Shown: positions 19,769-30,925 of the stretch, piece after piece
How the letters are laid out: the number at the start of each line of letters is the position of its first letter
How positions within the stretch are numbered: the first letter of the stretch is position 1
Source of the DNA: Bryoerythrophyllum caledonicum
Taxonomy: Eukaryota > Streptophyta > Bryopsida > Pottiales > Pottiaceae
NCBI GenBank assembly: GCA_963971425.1
Contig: OZ020524.1
Coordinates: 1,178,001-1,242,000 of the forward strand
Direction: 5' to 3'
DNA length: 64,000 nt
Made by a program: the position numbers and the translations under genes
The notes under the pieces: generated by a model
The model's input: the letters and a program-made list of their open reading frames with translations, nothing else
What the model was told of the DNA's origin: nothing
Databases searched by the model: none

Positions 19769-19898
19769 TAGAGTGTCCTTAAGTTGATTAATTAGTATGT
19801 GACGTGTTAAAACGTAACCTTGCGACTTATAGGTGGAGTTTATCTGTATCATTATCTGGAAATTACAGAGCATGCTTTTACTGGTTGACGACTATGTT

Positions 19899-20382
19899 CC
19901 TTTCACTGAAAAAAATAACTAAAAGATTCATGGTTTCTAATTTGCCCTTCCCTAAATGTGACGGTCAATGGACGTCCTTTGGAACACAATATCACAATTC
20001 TAAGGACGTCCACTGGATCATGGCTCTGGAGGTATATAGAAGGTGACATAAATGAAGTCAGAACGTGCTACACTGAACGCCTCAATGCTCTTGATGTCAT
20101 TTGTATACTTGTGTAACTGATGTCATGACAAAGTTAACAAATGTGTACATTGTATATCATCGCATTCATAAGGAACTCAAGGCAGTTCGATACTGGTGCA
20201 ATACTGAGTGCGATACGTTCTGACTTCATTTATGTCACCTTCTATTTACCTCCAGAGCCAAGATCCAGTGGACGTCCTTAGAATTGTGATATTATGTTCC
20301 AAAGGACGTCCAATGACTGTCACATTAAGGGAAGGGCAAATTAGAAACAATGGATCTTTTAGTAATTTTTTTCAGTGAAAGG
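19899..20382. repeat. Long hairpin: two 168-bp inverted arms
   Basis: Arm 19899-20066 (starts CCTTTCACTG) and arm 20215-20382 (ends CAGTGAAAGG) are near-perfect inverted copies of equal length with a 148-base spacer. Only a handful of single-base differences are seen. It may be a foldback/MITE element or a hairpin RNA source; a transcript through it would form long double-stranded RNA. No TIR with clear target duplication was identified. Confidence 0.75.
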
Positions 20383-20582
20383 ACTTACGGTTTCAATCTC
20401 ATCCCAAGTCTTTTCATATTTTTACAATGAAAATTGAATTAGTTGTGAATTTTCATAGTGTGCTGCCACTTTTGCCTATTTCTTAAACTAAACTAAAGTT
20501 TACTGCAAACCACAACACATGTACAAACAGGTCAAACCACAACACATACAAGATGGGCTCCCACGTGTTGTAGTATGTTGGC

Positions 20583-20726
20583 ATGAAGATTGATGTGAAA
20601 GAGCCGGAGTATTACCTTGGTTTTCACCCAGCAAACAAGAACGTTACAAAGCCGGAGATTCTTGGGTTTCAGATTTGGGCGAGGTTGATAAGCTGGGTTC
20701 AGAGGGGAATAACAGAAATATCTTAA
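20583..20726 (+). CDS. Possible 47-residue small ORF
   Basis: ATG 20583 to TAA 20724-20726 encodes 47 residues with an even amino-acid mix (contains YYLGFHPANKN and GFQIWARL). No family is recognised. It could be a small gene, an exon remnant or chance. The surrounding 20383-21229 holds nothing else that I can support. Confidence 0.2.
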   Translation: MKIDVKEPEYYLGFHPANKNVTKPEILGFQIWARLISWVQRGITEIS

Positions 20727-21229
20727 ATTGCCTTCAGCTTTCCATTGTGCAAAGAGTCATCATATTGACTTCAACTTAGTACTACCCAAATATGCCCGTC
20801 TGAATCCCATTCCAACCTGTAGACCTTTGGAGGCTTTGCAGGCTTTCAAAGCCGCCTAGGACATATTTACAGACTGCTTGATAGTCCTTTGGAGTTTACA
20901 AGCTCACATACAGATTACTGATTACATTCAGCAGTCGTTACCTTCATCACATTACATGTGACGGGTAGGACGTGGAAATGGTGCTAGATGGCGATAGGGC
21001 TTGGTGACTTGAGACTGACTACAGATGTAACTCAGCGCTTGTTCGACTCTAGGTTGTCGTCTAATAGCGCGCGTGCGTTTCAGACCTGCGTTTAGGGAGG
21101 GTGCGCCAATTCGCGCCATCCAAACTGGGTAGGTCGCCCATTATACAACATTTTAATTTGGCTGGTGGCCAAACTCTGCTCCAGAATCCCTGGATGCTTC
21201 GCCTTTGGCACATGCCGTTGCCTCTGGCG

Positions 21230-21636
21230 CCATCGCCCCATTTGAACGTGAGAACTTGAAGACCTAGAACCACTGTTTTCCGCCTGTGAAAAATGTCTAA
21301 CAGTCACTCTTTGAACGTGTCTAACAGTCATCACGTGAACGTGGTAGGTTTCACAGACCGCCGTGGACAGAAATTTCACGTGCTAGACTCGGAGTGGGAT
21401 CCGTGTAGCCCAGGGTTCCAAACTAAACCGATTTGCCATCCATCCAGACTGGAACTTTTTTTTTTTGGGACACAAGCATAGTGAGCCTTTACTGCAAAGG
21501 GACGGGGGAGCAAAAACACAAAAGGCCCAGGGCAAACCCCGCCAGGACCACAAAAGGCCCAGGGCAATCCCCGCCAGGACAAGACTGGAACTTTCAAGTT
21601 AGTATCGTAATTCACGTGTGGAACCGCCAGCTGCAG
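21230..21636. repeat. Inverted repeat arm, right (contains SINE)
   Basis: Inverted, diverged copy of 19487-19768, split by the SINE-like insertion at 21456-21581. Together with the hairpin in between, the region is a nested palindrome of about 2.1 kb. Confidence 0.75.
21456..21581 (-). mobile_element. SINE-like retroposon with poly(A) and target duplication
   Basis: On the minus strand the body ends TGCAGTAAAGGCTC, then a CTTGTGTCCC stretch and a poly(A) run. Its head is two copies of a ~33-bp unit (CCTGGGCCTTTTGTG core). It is bounded by direct repeats AGACTGGAAC (21446-21455 and 21582-21591). The other inverted arm (near 19545) shows the unoccupied site, confirming insertion. Internal pol III boxes were not clear. 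Confidence 0.7.
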
Positions 21637-21983
21637 CACCAGCTGGATTCCGCGACAGGCAACAGTCATAAAATGCTTGAATATGCCGCAAGGTCGATAT
21701 GTTGACTTTTCCTCTGGATCTGGTTACCGATGCGGTGCAGTTGCTGGCCCACTGGGTCCCTGTTTTCTATAGGTGCCGTGTCGGAACTTGATATTTTATG
21801 TGTGTTTATCTTGATGAAGGTTGTGCGAATGACCGCGGGGTCACAGACTCCAAGTGACTGCTACAGTACATGTTTAGGCTGTTGAAAACGTGCGGACATA
21901 GTCGTCAGCAGAGGCGAAAGTCTAATTGTGTCTGAGCAACTGTTCTCTGCGAAGATTCTCTCGAAGTACGGCCATACCAAGCT

Positions 21984-21993
21984 ACATATATGC
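21984..21993 (+). promoter_or_regulatory. Possible TATA box of the patatin gene
   Basis: ACATATATGC about 160 bp upstream of the patatin ATG. A plausible but weak core promoter; no other element is certain. Confidence 0.3.
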
Positions 21994-22149
21994 GAGCGGT
22001 GCATCCGAGGGTATCACTTTCGCAATCACTCACCACTCTTGCTAAACTTCATCTGAAGCTCTGACTTGCCACTTCAGTCCTAGATCGATTTCTGAGCAGC
22101 TTGTCCTGCGAACCAGTCTTGGGAATAGTATCTGTGCACATTACTCGAG

Positions 22150-23391
22150 ATGGGGTCGCTGGTGCAGGACCCGACGCTGCCGTCCGGGAACGCCGGGAAG
22201 CGGATCACTATTCTGAGCATCGACGGCGGCGGCGTGCGGGGCGTGATCCCGTCCACCATTCTTGAGTATCTGGAGGCGGTGCTACAGGAGCTGGACGGTC
22301 CAGGGCCGGTGGCGCTGGCGGAGTACTTCGACGTGATCGCGGGCACCAGCACTGGCGGACTCCTCGCGGCCATGCTCACCGCGCCCGACGCCAAGGGGCG
22401 GCCGAAGTTCTCGGCGAAGCAGGTCAAGGAGACGTACGTGCGCGAGGCCACCAACATTTTCCCACCCCTGAATATGAACCCCTATAACGTACGCGGCCTG
22501 TTGCGCATGTGTAACGGCCCGCGCTACAGCAACGACGGGCTGGTCGGCGTCGTGGAGCGCCTCGTGGGGGGTACGATGCTGAAAGAGACCGTGACGGACG
22601 TGGTGATCCCCTGCTTCGACGTCACGCGCCAGCAGCCAGTGTTCTTCAGCACTGCGCGCGCGCGGCGCGACCCGCTGGAGAACCCCACCCTTTCCCAGGT
22701 CTGTCAGGGCACGTCCGCCGCGCCAACGTTCCTGCCCGCGGTGTGCTTTGAAACCACGGACGGTAAACGAGTTCGCAAGTTCAACCTGGTGGACGGCGGC
22801 GTAGTGTGCAATAACCCCACGAACGTAGCCATCAACCAGACCATCAGGGAGCATACTATGCAGTCGCGCAAGATGGAGGAGGATCCATCGTGGTCCAGTA
22901 ATATCAATCATCGCGACCTGCTGGTGCTGTCGCTGGGAACGGGCGAGAAGGCCGTGAGCTACGAAGGGAAGGAGGTGGCCAAGTGGGGCGTGCGCGAGTG
23001 GATCAGCGGCGGCGAAGGGATTGGCGGCGGCTTCTCGACTCCCCTGATCGAGATCTTCTCCAACGGGAGCGCGGATATGGTGGACTACAACCTGGGCATC
23101 CTCTTCGACAGCCAGTCCTCGTCGCCCAACTACCTGCGTATCGAGACGGATCTCGAGAAGGACTTCGACAGCGCCATGGACAACTCCTGTCCCACCAACA
23201 TGGTGAAGCTGATGAACAAGGCGAAAATCGTGCTCACGAAGCCGGTGAAGAAGCTCAACATGGACAACGGGAATCTGGAGGAGCTGGGAGATGGGATGAC
23301 CAACCGACAGGCGCTCCAGAGATTCGCGAAGTGGCTGTCGGTTGAGAAGAGTTCTAGGAAAGTGAGCACTAGTATTGCATCGTTGCGTTGA
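22150..23391 (+). CDS. Patatin-like phospholipase (pPLA), intact single exon
   Basis: A 413-residue enzyme, near the usual size for plant patatin-like lipid acyl hydrolases, which release fatty acids from membrane glycerolipids in defence and stress. Seen: oxyanion-hole DGGGVRG (Gly26-Gly28), nucleophile Ser67 in GTSTGG (GxSxG), catalytic Asp215 in VDGGVVCNNP, and the APTFLP segment. There is no signal peptide, so it is probably cytosolic. The ATG at 22150 starts a conserved-looking N-terminus; TGA at 23389-23391 ends it. The coding region is markedly more GC rich than its surroundings. The tail-to-tail neighbour at 24145-26835 is a multi-exon paralogue, so this intronless copy could be a retrocopy or have lost introns. 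It is the best-supported host gene in the window. Confidence 0.93.
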   Translation: MGSLVQDPTLPSGNAGKRITILSIDGGGVRGVIPSTILEYLEAVLQELDGPGPVALAEYFDVIAGTSTGGLLAAMLTAPDAKGRPKFSAKQVKETYVREATNIFPPLNMNPYNVRGLLRMCNGPRYSNDGLVGVVERLVGGTMLKETVTDVVIPCFDVTRQQPVFFSTARARRDPLENPTLSQVCQGTSAAPTFLPAVCFETTDGKRVRKFNLVDGGVVCNNPTNVAINQTIREHTMQSRKMEEDPSWSSNINHRDLLVLSLGTGEKAVSYEGKEVAKWGVREWISGGEGIGGGFSTPLIEIFSNGSADMVDYNLGILFDSQSSSPNYLRIETDLEKDFDSAMDNSCPTNMVKLMNKAKIVLTKPVKKLNMDNGNLEELGDGMTNRQALQRFAKWLSVEKSSRKVSTSIASLR

Positions 23392-23698
23392 TAGAATAGT
23401 TAGTTAGTTAATTAGTTACTCTGATCTGTAGTAAGTCAGATGATAATTAGTTAGCTGGATGTTGGATGACATTCATCCTCGAACTATGTTTTTCCCAGAT
23501 GTACTTAGTGTCTGACGGTGACATTGCTGTTTTCCCGCTGTTGTTTGCTTTCACCTTAGTGTCATAATGAGCATCCGCTCTTGGCCATAGCTTGTGTACG
23601 AGTCTGGTGTCGTAAGTGTGTGTGTGTTAACAATAAGCACGGTAGATGAATCAGCTGATGAGCCATCTCAGGGCTCTACATCTTCGGATTCAGAATTC

Positions 23699-23729
23699 GC
23701 ATCATCCTGAAGCAACCGCAACCAGTCAT
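23699..23729. repeat. 31-bp segment shared with 19454-19484
   Basis: GCATCATCCTGAAGCAACCG and the next 11 bases are identical to the DNA immediately after the Copia 3' LTR. On the minus strand it reads DDWLRLLQDD, possibly an old exon end. It implies that the Copia element inserted in, or recombined with, a duplicate of the patatin 3' flank. The rest of 23392-24144 shows UTR-like sequence only. Confidence 0.6.
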
Positions 23730-24144
23730 CGAGACTCTACGTTATAGTCTAGTTTGTGCATTCGTAAGTACATTCTTTAAAATTGAAATACAACATTCAT
23801 TGTGATGGTCCAACTCCTGTTCTACAGTGCGAAAGTCTGCTCAGTGTTCAATGAATTGAATGGAGATTTCACTCCAAGAAATCCCGGTACTATTGCTGTT
23901 CTGATGAAATCTGGGTTGAGGTCGTTCGATTTACTTGAATTAATTGCCTGGTCAGAGCAGAACTGGTCATGTACCTCATGACCGGACGAAGATTAAGTGC
24001 CATAATCAGGCTCTGAAGCAGCACCACTGGTGCTAGTTTCAGATTCAAGAACTTCTTAACATTTCGAGCTATAAATGATGAGTAGATATAGAAGAGTGGA
24101 ATACGATATTTTACAATTGAATTAGGTCCACTGCAGCTTATTTT

Positions 24145-26835
24145 CTAGGAAAAGATATTGAAATAATCACTGGAGTATCTGCCACTGGCAGCCTGGGAGC
24201 TGCTGTACGACGGATACACGGTCTGATTGTTCGTGTTGTCGTAGAACGTCGTGTATGAAGAATGGCTGTTGTCCGAGAAACTTGAAGACCCAGAGTACGA
24301 AGAATTTGAATATGAGAAATTCTCCGAGCTAGGGTAGGAGTAGCTGGAGGCTTGCTGATTGCTGTACTGCGTCGTCTCGAAGGGGCTGTCGAAGTACTCC
24401 TGCGATGAGTAGTATGGGAAAGTAACGTACGCACGCTCCTGGTGCTCCGTCACCTGGCTCTCCACAACTTTCTCTACATGAGCTGCAGTTTTTGGTTCCG
24501 CAACAGGGTCCACCTCCTTCGGCGCCGCAGGTGGCTTCTCCGATTTCGACTCAGTAGCTGCCGGAGCTGCTGCTGCTTCTGGTTCTTTCGCGGGCTGCGT
24601 TTTATCAGGGACTGATTTTGACGCAATCCGTTCCTTGCGTTCTTTTGACAGAAAATATGCAAACCTGCCAGTCACGAGCCATCATGTCAGTTCGAAGTAC
24701 TAGAACGGGATGTGAAGTAGAAGAGTCTTATCAGTTTCAGAAAACCTACCTTTGCAGAGCTTGTCGATTGGTATTGGTAGATACAGCATAGATATACATT
24801 GACAGCTCTTTCACTCGTAGATATAGCATATTGTTGAGCACACGTAGATATTGGCACGAATTAGTATAGATGTTGATCTAGCTTTTGTGTAGATATAGCA
24901 TCTGAAGATTTAGCGTAGGTGTACACTTGTATCCATCTGAGGATGTAGGGTACGTGTACAGCACTTATGTCGTCTCTCTCATGAGAGCGGTACTTAGGTG
25001 CTGTCGTGCACTTGCTGTGGCACTTTGTCTTTGTGTACATGGTTAGTGAATTAAAAAGAGACGTGTCCAGAGCATCAATGGCCTGGCGTCTGTAATTCGT
25101 TGTATATCATGAGCAATGCGAGTGTGTGTGCGAAGGGAGTCTGGTACTTTTACTCAGGTCAATAATTGGTCTCGCCGTTGCCGACGAACTGAAGCTCCCC
25201 TGTATCGATGTCTTGGGTGGAAACTTCGTCATCCAGAATCTTCATTGCTGTCTGCACAAGCCTCTCCATATTCGCTGGCGACGAATCGTCCAGTGACACC
25301 TCGTTCCCTTTCAGATCATCCGTCTGCAGCCAAAGCTACCAAATCAACTCACTATGTATGCGACACATTCTCGTTTCATCGCATACAAGCCTCCAAAACA
25401 TGTTAAGTACTGAAGCCTCCACACAATCACGAAGCAAAATAATAATGTTCAGGCTCTGGTACCGTGATCCGTAGGTAGTTTTTGGACGAGTCCTGGGAAC
25501 TGAAGATGAGGTTGAGGTTGTAGTCGACCATGTCCGAGTTAGCATTAAACGCCATGTCAATCAGTGGAGTCTCGCCTTCGTGCACCAGCCACTTGATGGC
25601 TCCCCAACTCGCAACTTCTTCTGTGTCGAAGCTTTGCACTTGGTTCCCTGTGCCCAGCGATAAGACGAGAAGATCGTCGTAGCCCTGTCGTCACAGATCA
25701 TAACACTCAATGATCAATCTGAACATTACCATATCCAGACAATGACGCCTCCATTGCAGTATGAGCAATTTCATGTCGGAGTGGTTTCATCATCAACGAG
25801 AAACAGTTGATGATGAACACTTACATTGAAATCAACTCGTTCGGAGCACGGGCCACCAGTTCTGACCTCCTTGACAGCCTGAGTGATCGCGACGTATGTC
25901 TAACCTCGCATTAAAATAGCGATGCGTTAGCTACAAGAGGATACAACTAGCGTGACTTCAAGCTGCTGGAACATCAAATCAACCACTACTATGACGTACA
26001 ATAGATCATGCACTGGAAAGTGAGAGGCCTGCATACCGGGTTGATGGCGACGATGCCACCATCGATCATGTTGAACTCCCTCGACTTCTGAGAGTCCAAC
26101 TTATTAACGACAGTGAATCTGACGGGTGGGAAGTAAGTGGGCGCTGCCGAAGTGGACCGGCAAACGTACCGCAAGGGTGCATTCTCGAGCAGATCTTGTT
26201 TGGCCTGAAAAAATGCCAATCGACGACCTCATCAGAAAGCAGATCAACGTGCTAGATGCTGCATCAGTCTAGATTGTCTTATGACAGAACCAGGTCATGA
26301 GCAAACTTTCTCTCGCAGTTCTGAAATCATATGTCTAATTTCTCTCAGTAAGTTCCTAATCCACAAAGTAGCGAAGAACTTATGCCCCTTTCAGAAGTTA
26401 AAACAGTCTGCAGTTGAAGTCTCAAGGCTTGTTTGATTTGAGCTCGTAAAGTAACAGAATTTAAGAAAAGTTCGCAGTAGTACCCTGAATGAAGAGAAGA
26501 AAACGGGTAGCTGGTATTTGATGTCAAACGAGGGGATGATCACGTGAGTGAGCATGCTGTCCATAAACTTGTCGTCTTGGAAATACTGCTTCAACGGGTC
26601 CTCCAGTCCTTGAGGCTTGTATTTCGGTCCCATGAGAGCTTTGATGTTCTTGCGGATGGCTCCAAACGGGCCCCGGCAAATGTCATCATATCGTTGATAA
26701 CAATTCGTCTAGTAGGCAATTGCTAATGAAAACACGCAAGACTTGAGGGAGTTCCAACCTTGTTTGGGGGAATATTGTGTTTGCGTGTTTCCTGTAGAAT
26801 TCTGTGATTTCAGGGGCCCTGGTGAGCATGGGCCG
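24145..26835 (-). pseudogene. Patatin-like paralogue, truncated and split by solo LTR
   Basis: Minus-strand exons by similarity to the intact gene: about 26835-26759 (MLTRAPEIT..NTIFPQ), ~26705-26484 (..MLTHVIIPSFD..LPVFFSSF), 26203-26038 (STSAAPTYFPP and catalytic-Asp IDGGIVAINP), 25903-25826 (TYVAITQAV), 25684-25463 (DDLLVLSLGTG..DMVDYN), ~25326-25165, then after the LTR 24766-24748 (RQALQ), and 24664-24145. The N-terminal exon with DGGGxRG and the serine GxSxG is absent: sequence beyond 26840 is unrelated AT-rich DNA. The exon at GETN|RQALQ is split by a 393-bp solo LTR. The last exon encodes a ~140-residue tail, E/P/A-rich then Y/S-rich, that the intact paralogue lacks. Both defects predict loss of function. 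Confidence 0.8.
24772..25164 (+). mobile_element. Solo Copia LTR with ATTGG target duplication
   Basis: 393 bp, nearly identical to the 3' LTR at 19061-19453. Flanked by direct repeats ATTGG at 24767-24771 and 25165-25169. It lies inside a coding exon of the patatin paralogue. It formed by LTR-LTR recombination of a full insertion. Ends are TATTG and CAATA. Confidence 0.9.
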
Positions 26836-26929
26836 CGTTGGTTATCAATGTCATGCTACTATTATAATACTTATAATTTGTAGATACATCATTGTTCACC
26901 TCTGGGAGTGCTATTCAACTCTACATTAG

Positions 26930-27640
26930 CTTGCCCGATTGCCCAAAAGTCCAACTTTTGATGTTTAACCCCTAAAAGCCGAAGTGTACTACCCACGGGG
27001 TACGTTTTGGATTTTGGGCAAGTACCTAAAATTCGAAAAACAATAATTGTCTTTTGAAATTTTTAGACTAGATTTTCCCTTGTAAGAGCTTGGTGGAGAT
27101 ATTTTTATTGTTTTTTTTGGATTCACGATTCAAAAGTTAGGACCATTTAAAGGTCAAAACGGGGAGTCCGGGCAGTTCGGGCAATTTGCTAAAAGTTTCT
27201 ACTGACATTGAGATTTTCTTTACATATAAAGAATAATATCTTCTTTTAAGATTCCAAAAAAAATTCTTGTCTTTAGTATAAAAAGAACATTTTCACGCAG
27301 GTCAAACATTTTCACACATTTCGGGCAAGGGGGGAAAATAAACATTATTATCTACATAAAACCTAGAGATCTTCAAATTTTCCACTTTTTTTTTTTTGAC
27401 CACAATCTATACTAAAAACCTTCTTACCGACTGTTTGGATTATCATTCTATAGCATATTGAGTTCACAAGAAAATAAAACGTGAAATAGAAAATTCTCAA
27501 AAGTTTTCAACCTCTTCTTGCACAATTGTCTTGAATACGCTACACTCCTTTTCTATGCCTAAAAATTGGTGTGTAGGCAACTAACATCATGCGAAACACA
27601 ATTGTAAAAAATTTGGACCTTATGCAATGCAAAAATTAGA
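26930..27640. repeat. Unclassified repeat R, copy 1
   Basis: Inverted, diverged copy of about 58540-59100. Shared points: a GGGCAAGTACCTAAAATT-like phrase, GGGGAGTCCGGGCAGTTCGG, AAAAGTTTCTACTGACATTG, and a CAATTGT..TGAATACGCTACAC stretch. No coding capacity; GC content low. Its outer limits are unclear. Confidence 0.65.
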
Positions 27641-29922
27641 TGCCAAGTGAAGTCAAAGTCTGCTGATCCACTCAATATATGGAAGAAAATGAACCATTTT
27701 TAAAATTTCAAACACTATAATCTTTCAATCTGTGCGGTGGATTGCAGCCTAATTCATATGGTGACTTTATATAGATGTCTTGTTTTAGATCCTAAGGTTA
27801 AATGTCCAAAATTTTACTTCAAAACTAGATGTTCTTGCCACTTTTTGGCAATGGCAAGTTTGGAGTGTTTTTTGAGGAAATATGGCTTGGGCTATTAGGG
27901 GTTAAAGTGCTATAATTTTTTTCCTTAAAATCTATAAATTTTAAAATTTTAAAAATATAAAAATAAAAATAAAAATAAAAATAAAAATATATGTATATAT
28001 AATTATTTTTTTCATGTGAAGCTCTGAATCTTTCTATTTTAAATTTAAAAATTAGAACTAAATAATCAAAATTAGATTTTTGAAAACTTGGACAAATCTC
28101 ATTTGTCTTCTTCAGAGACACTCAGTCTTTAGAGATTAAAATACAACAAATAAAACCAAGTTGATACCTATATATGATTAAAAAGAAGTAAATGTTTTAG
28201 GGGGTTGTATATTTGCAATGGGCATATTTGACAACCAACTAAGGTATAATATGAGTGCATCTAGTACAAAGACAATTTTGATACCTTTGAAGAGTGTGTT
28301 TATTGACATTTACTATGACTAAAAAAAATTGATGGTTAAGAAGTAGGTGGGCGCTTTTAACAATATGTACTTTGGCTCATGAACATGGCTAATGAGGGTT
28401 GGTATTTAAGTGTATTTGATAAGATGGTTGATGCGTTTTCCAAGGCAGTACACTAGAACCTCTAACATCACTTGTTTGATATCTGGCTCCACTTTGATTG
28501 GGTCCACTTTAACTTTTTAGACTGATTGAGAAAGGACCGCTACACACAAAATGCATGTGCGCATTTGAGATCCATATCTGAGATCCACATCTAAGGTCCT
28601 GATATGAAGTCCAAGAGCTAATTTGGAACATCTTCTATGGAAAGATGCTAAGGACTGCAACTCTCTAATCTATAAATGAGTCAAGCCTCCACCAACCCCA
28701 ACACAAAAATGTAGAGTTGTATTCATCTTGTAAAGTTGTATATTTTATGTAGACTAGTTTGTGTGGGTGTGGAGTTGATGAAGGAGGTGGAAGTTAGTCT
28801 TGAAGCAAAGTTCCAAGGTGGCTAAGGTAAGTACCTATCAACTCAAGGCTATGGTGCAAATTTGTATGTCCATTTTGGTGTTTGTAGTGTCCATCATCAT
28901 TGGTCTCAGTAGAATTGTTGCAATCTTGTATAAGAATTGATCAAGTCTGAGATGTGTACGAGAAGATGACCGAGGCTTGTTGGACAACAAAATAACGTGT
29001 TTAAATGTAGGTGCAGAGTCAGTGATTGGTTATAGCATTACAAGATGCAAAGGATGTGCAACTAAAGAGTTCTGCGGCGTATCTATGTTACAGGTGATAT
29101 GGTCAACTTTGGACACAATCACATGCCAAGCTTTGTGTCATAGTGAGCCTGGCCTTATTGAGCTTGACTCACTTACAACCAAAGCTTTGTGCAAGTGCGG
29201 ACTGGAGTGAGTCTGATGACATTTTGCTACCAAAAACCAAGGACATAGTTAGAGACAAGTTGGTGTCGATTTGAATTTCCTTTTGCATGAAGATATCAAC
29301 ATGGTCGTTGACTTTTGTCTCTTAAGAAGAACCCAGAATGAGAGATGGAGTGAATCATCCAATGAAGATTTAGAAATTGGACCCCAAACTTATTGCAAGA
29401 GGAAACTTCAATTGCCACCAACTTGTCTCTATGGCCATCCCTAGACTTGAGGTAAGGCTTGAGTTTTACATTCATTTCTGAATTCCTTATTGTGAGCTTG
29501 TGAGAATTCATTTGCACATGCTTAGTTTGCACTCTTCAATGAAAAATTCACTTACCAAGTTAGGTCAAACAAGTTTAACTACACTAAATATTGCATTTAG
29601 TGTATGTCACACTAATTGGTTTATAAATGCTTTAATTTTTTACTGTTGGTGAATATTTTTACCATCTACAAAAATAGATGTCATATAGATGTACATTATA
29701 ATAGTATTATAGTGCTAATATATATCAATATATATTTCAAACTGACATTGAAAATAGATAGTAACTTGTAAATCATTGGTGTACACCCTAAACCTAAATC
29801 CTAAACCCTAAACCCTGAAAATATCTTCTCCTTAGTAAGACTCATACAGTCCACAAAATGTAGACACGTTCGGTGACTTGTTCCCTACGCTCCTTTTCGT
29901 TCCCAGAACCCACAAAAGGCTA
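27641..29922. other. AT-rich intergenic DNA, no supported gene
   Basis: Long AT-rich stretch. It includes an (AAAAT)n run at about 27955-27988. Short frames at 28977-29210 and 29296-29532 have no recognisable motif. A short phrase (CCAAAGCTTTGTG or similar) recurs near 29128 and 29180. I see no RNA gene. Confidence 0.5.
29789..29818 (-). repeat. Short interstitial telomere-like tract
   Basis: CCTAAACC, TAAATCCTAAACC and CTAAACCCTGA words, about four degenerate copies of CCCTAAA (TTTAGGG on the other strand), the plant telomere unit. Too short to mark a chromosome end. Confidence 0.5.
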
Positions 29923-29924
29923 TA

Positions 29925-30925
29925 CAGTCAGACCTCGATAAGTGTTACCTTAAAAAGTTTTACCTCAATAAGTGTTAAAACTCTATATGTGTTATGAAGA
30001 TTTCCGCTCCCCTAAAATTAAGACTAGGAAGTGTTATGTGTTAAGTGTTACGCAATGCTGCGCTCCCGACTTTGTTAATTTTACCTCGGTAAGTGATAAG
30101 TTTCCAAAAAAGGCTTTTTGTAAGAGCCATCGTTTAAGGGGAGATAATTTTGAGGTAAAGTAGTAGTTTTTAGTTGCAAAGTGACTCTAGATGTCCATTC
30201 TAGAAACAACCTAATAGGTAGATGTATTTTTAAGTTCATAAACTAGTAGATCATATATTTTTAAGCTCATAAAGTATAAAATAAGTGTACTTTAAAGTTT
30301 ATAAACTTAAAAATAAAAGACAACTAGGCAAGGCGGCCAAGATGATAAGAAGGGACTGAAGCCTATAGAATTATTATTTGTATTGTGAACTCATTCATAG
30401 AATATATGTTGTTAGAGTTTTCATTTGTATTGCAAATTCATCGATAGAAGATATATTGTTAAAGTAAATTTCCTACAATTTGCAGTGGCAAAAGGGTCAT
30501 GAGTTCAAGTTGGAGCAAAAACAAGAGATTATTCAGTACCGTGAGACTGTCTTAGCTAGTGGTGGAAAGATTACTAATAGAACATTAACTGCGTGGGCCA
30601 ATGCACACTTTCAAGTAAACGTGTATGAGATGAATATTGGAAAAATAGTAAAGCAAAAAGAACACTTTAGTGGACTTGATGTTGGGCACCTCAGTGATTC
30701 CAAGCGCTTACGGAAGTCTCAATGCCTAGAAGTGGAGGAAGCCACTTTTACTTGGTTTACGACAATGCAGGAAAATAATGTAGTTTTATCTGATGACCTT
30801 GTTGTGGCTGCTCCAAAGAGATTTTACGCATTACTTCCTAGAGGTGCTAACGAGAAGTAGCTTCAATTTTTTCATGGATGGGTGCAAAATTTCAAGAAGA
30901 GATATAATATCAAGGGCTATACTAG
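29925..30925 (+). mobile_element. pogo/Tigger-like DNA transposon A, 3' truncated
   Basis: Starts CAGTCAGACCTCGATAAG at 29925, preceded by TA, as expected for the TA target of Tc1/mariner-pogo elements. The subterminal repeats AAGTGTTA and ACCTC recur. It includes the 5' part of a transposase gene and stops abruptly at about 30925, where the 1.75-kb repeat arm region begins. It is a paralogue of the element at 56458-58532. Confidence 0.75.
30483..30900 (+). pseudogene. pogo-like transposase fragment A
   Basis: Encodes the N-terminal helix-turn-helix DNA-binding region: KGHEFKLEQKQEIIQYRE, then ITNRTLTAWANAHFQVN, then DVGHLSDSKRLRKSQ and a CENP-B-like second helix region. It is 126 codons long, ends at TAG 30858-30860 (one step from a Gln or Glu codon), and weak similarity goes on to about 30925. 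No catalytic domain remains. Confidence 0.7.

Noticed and set aside
22282-22911. 209-codon minus-strand ORF over the patatin gene
   Set aside because: GC-rich shadow frame of the well-supported plus-strand enzyme.
29789-29818. Chromosome end
   Set aside because: Only about four degenerate TTTAGGG-type units; an interstitial trace at most.
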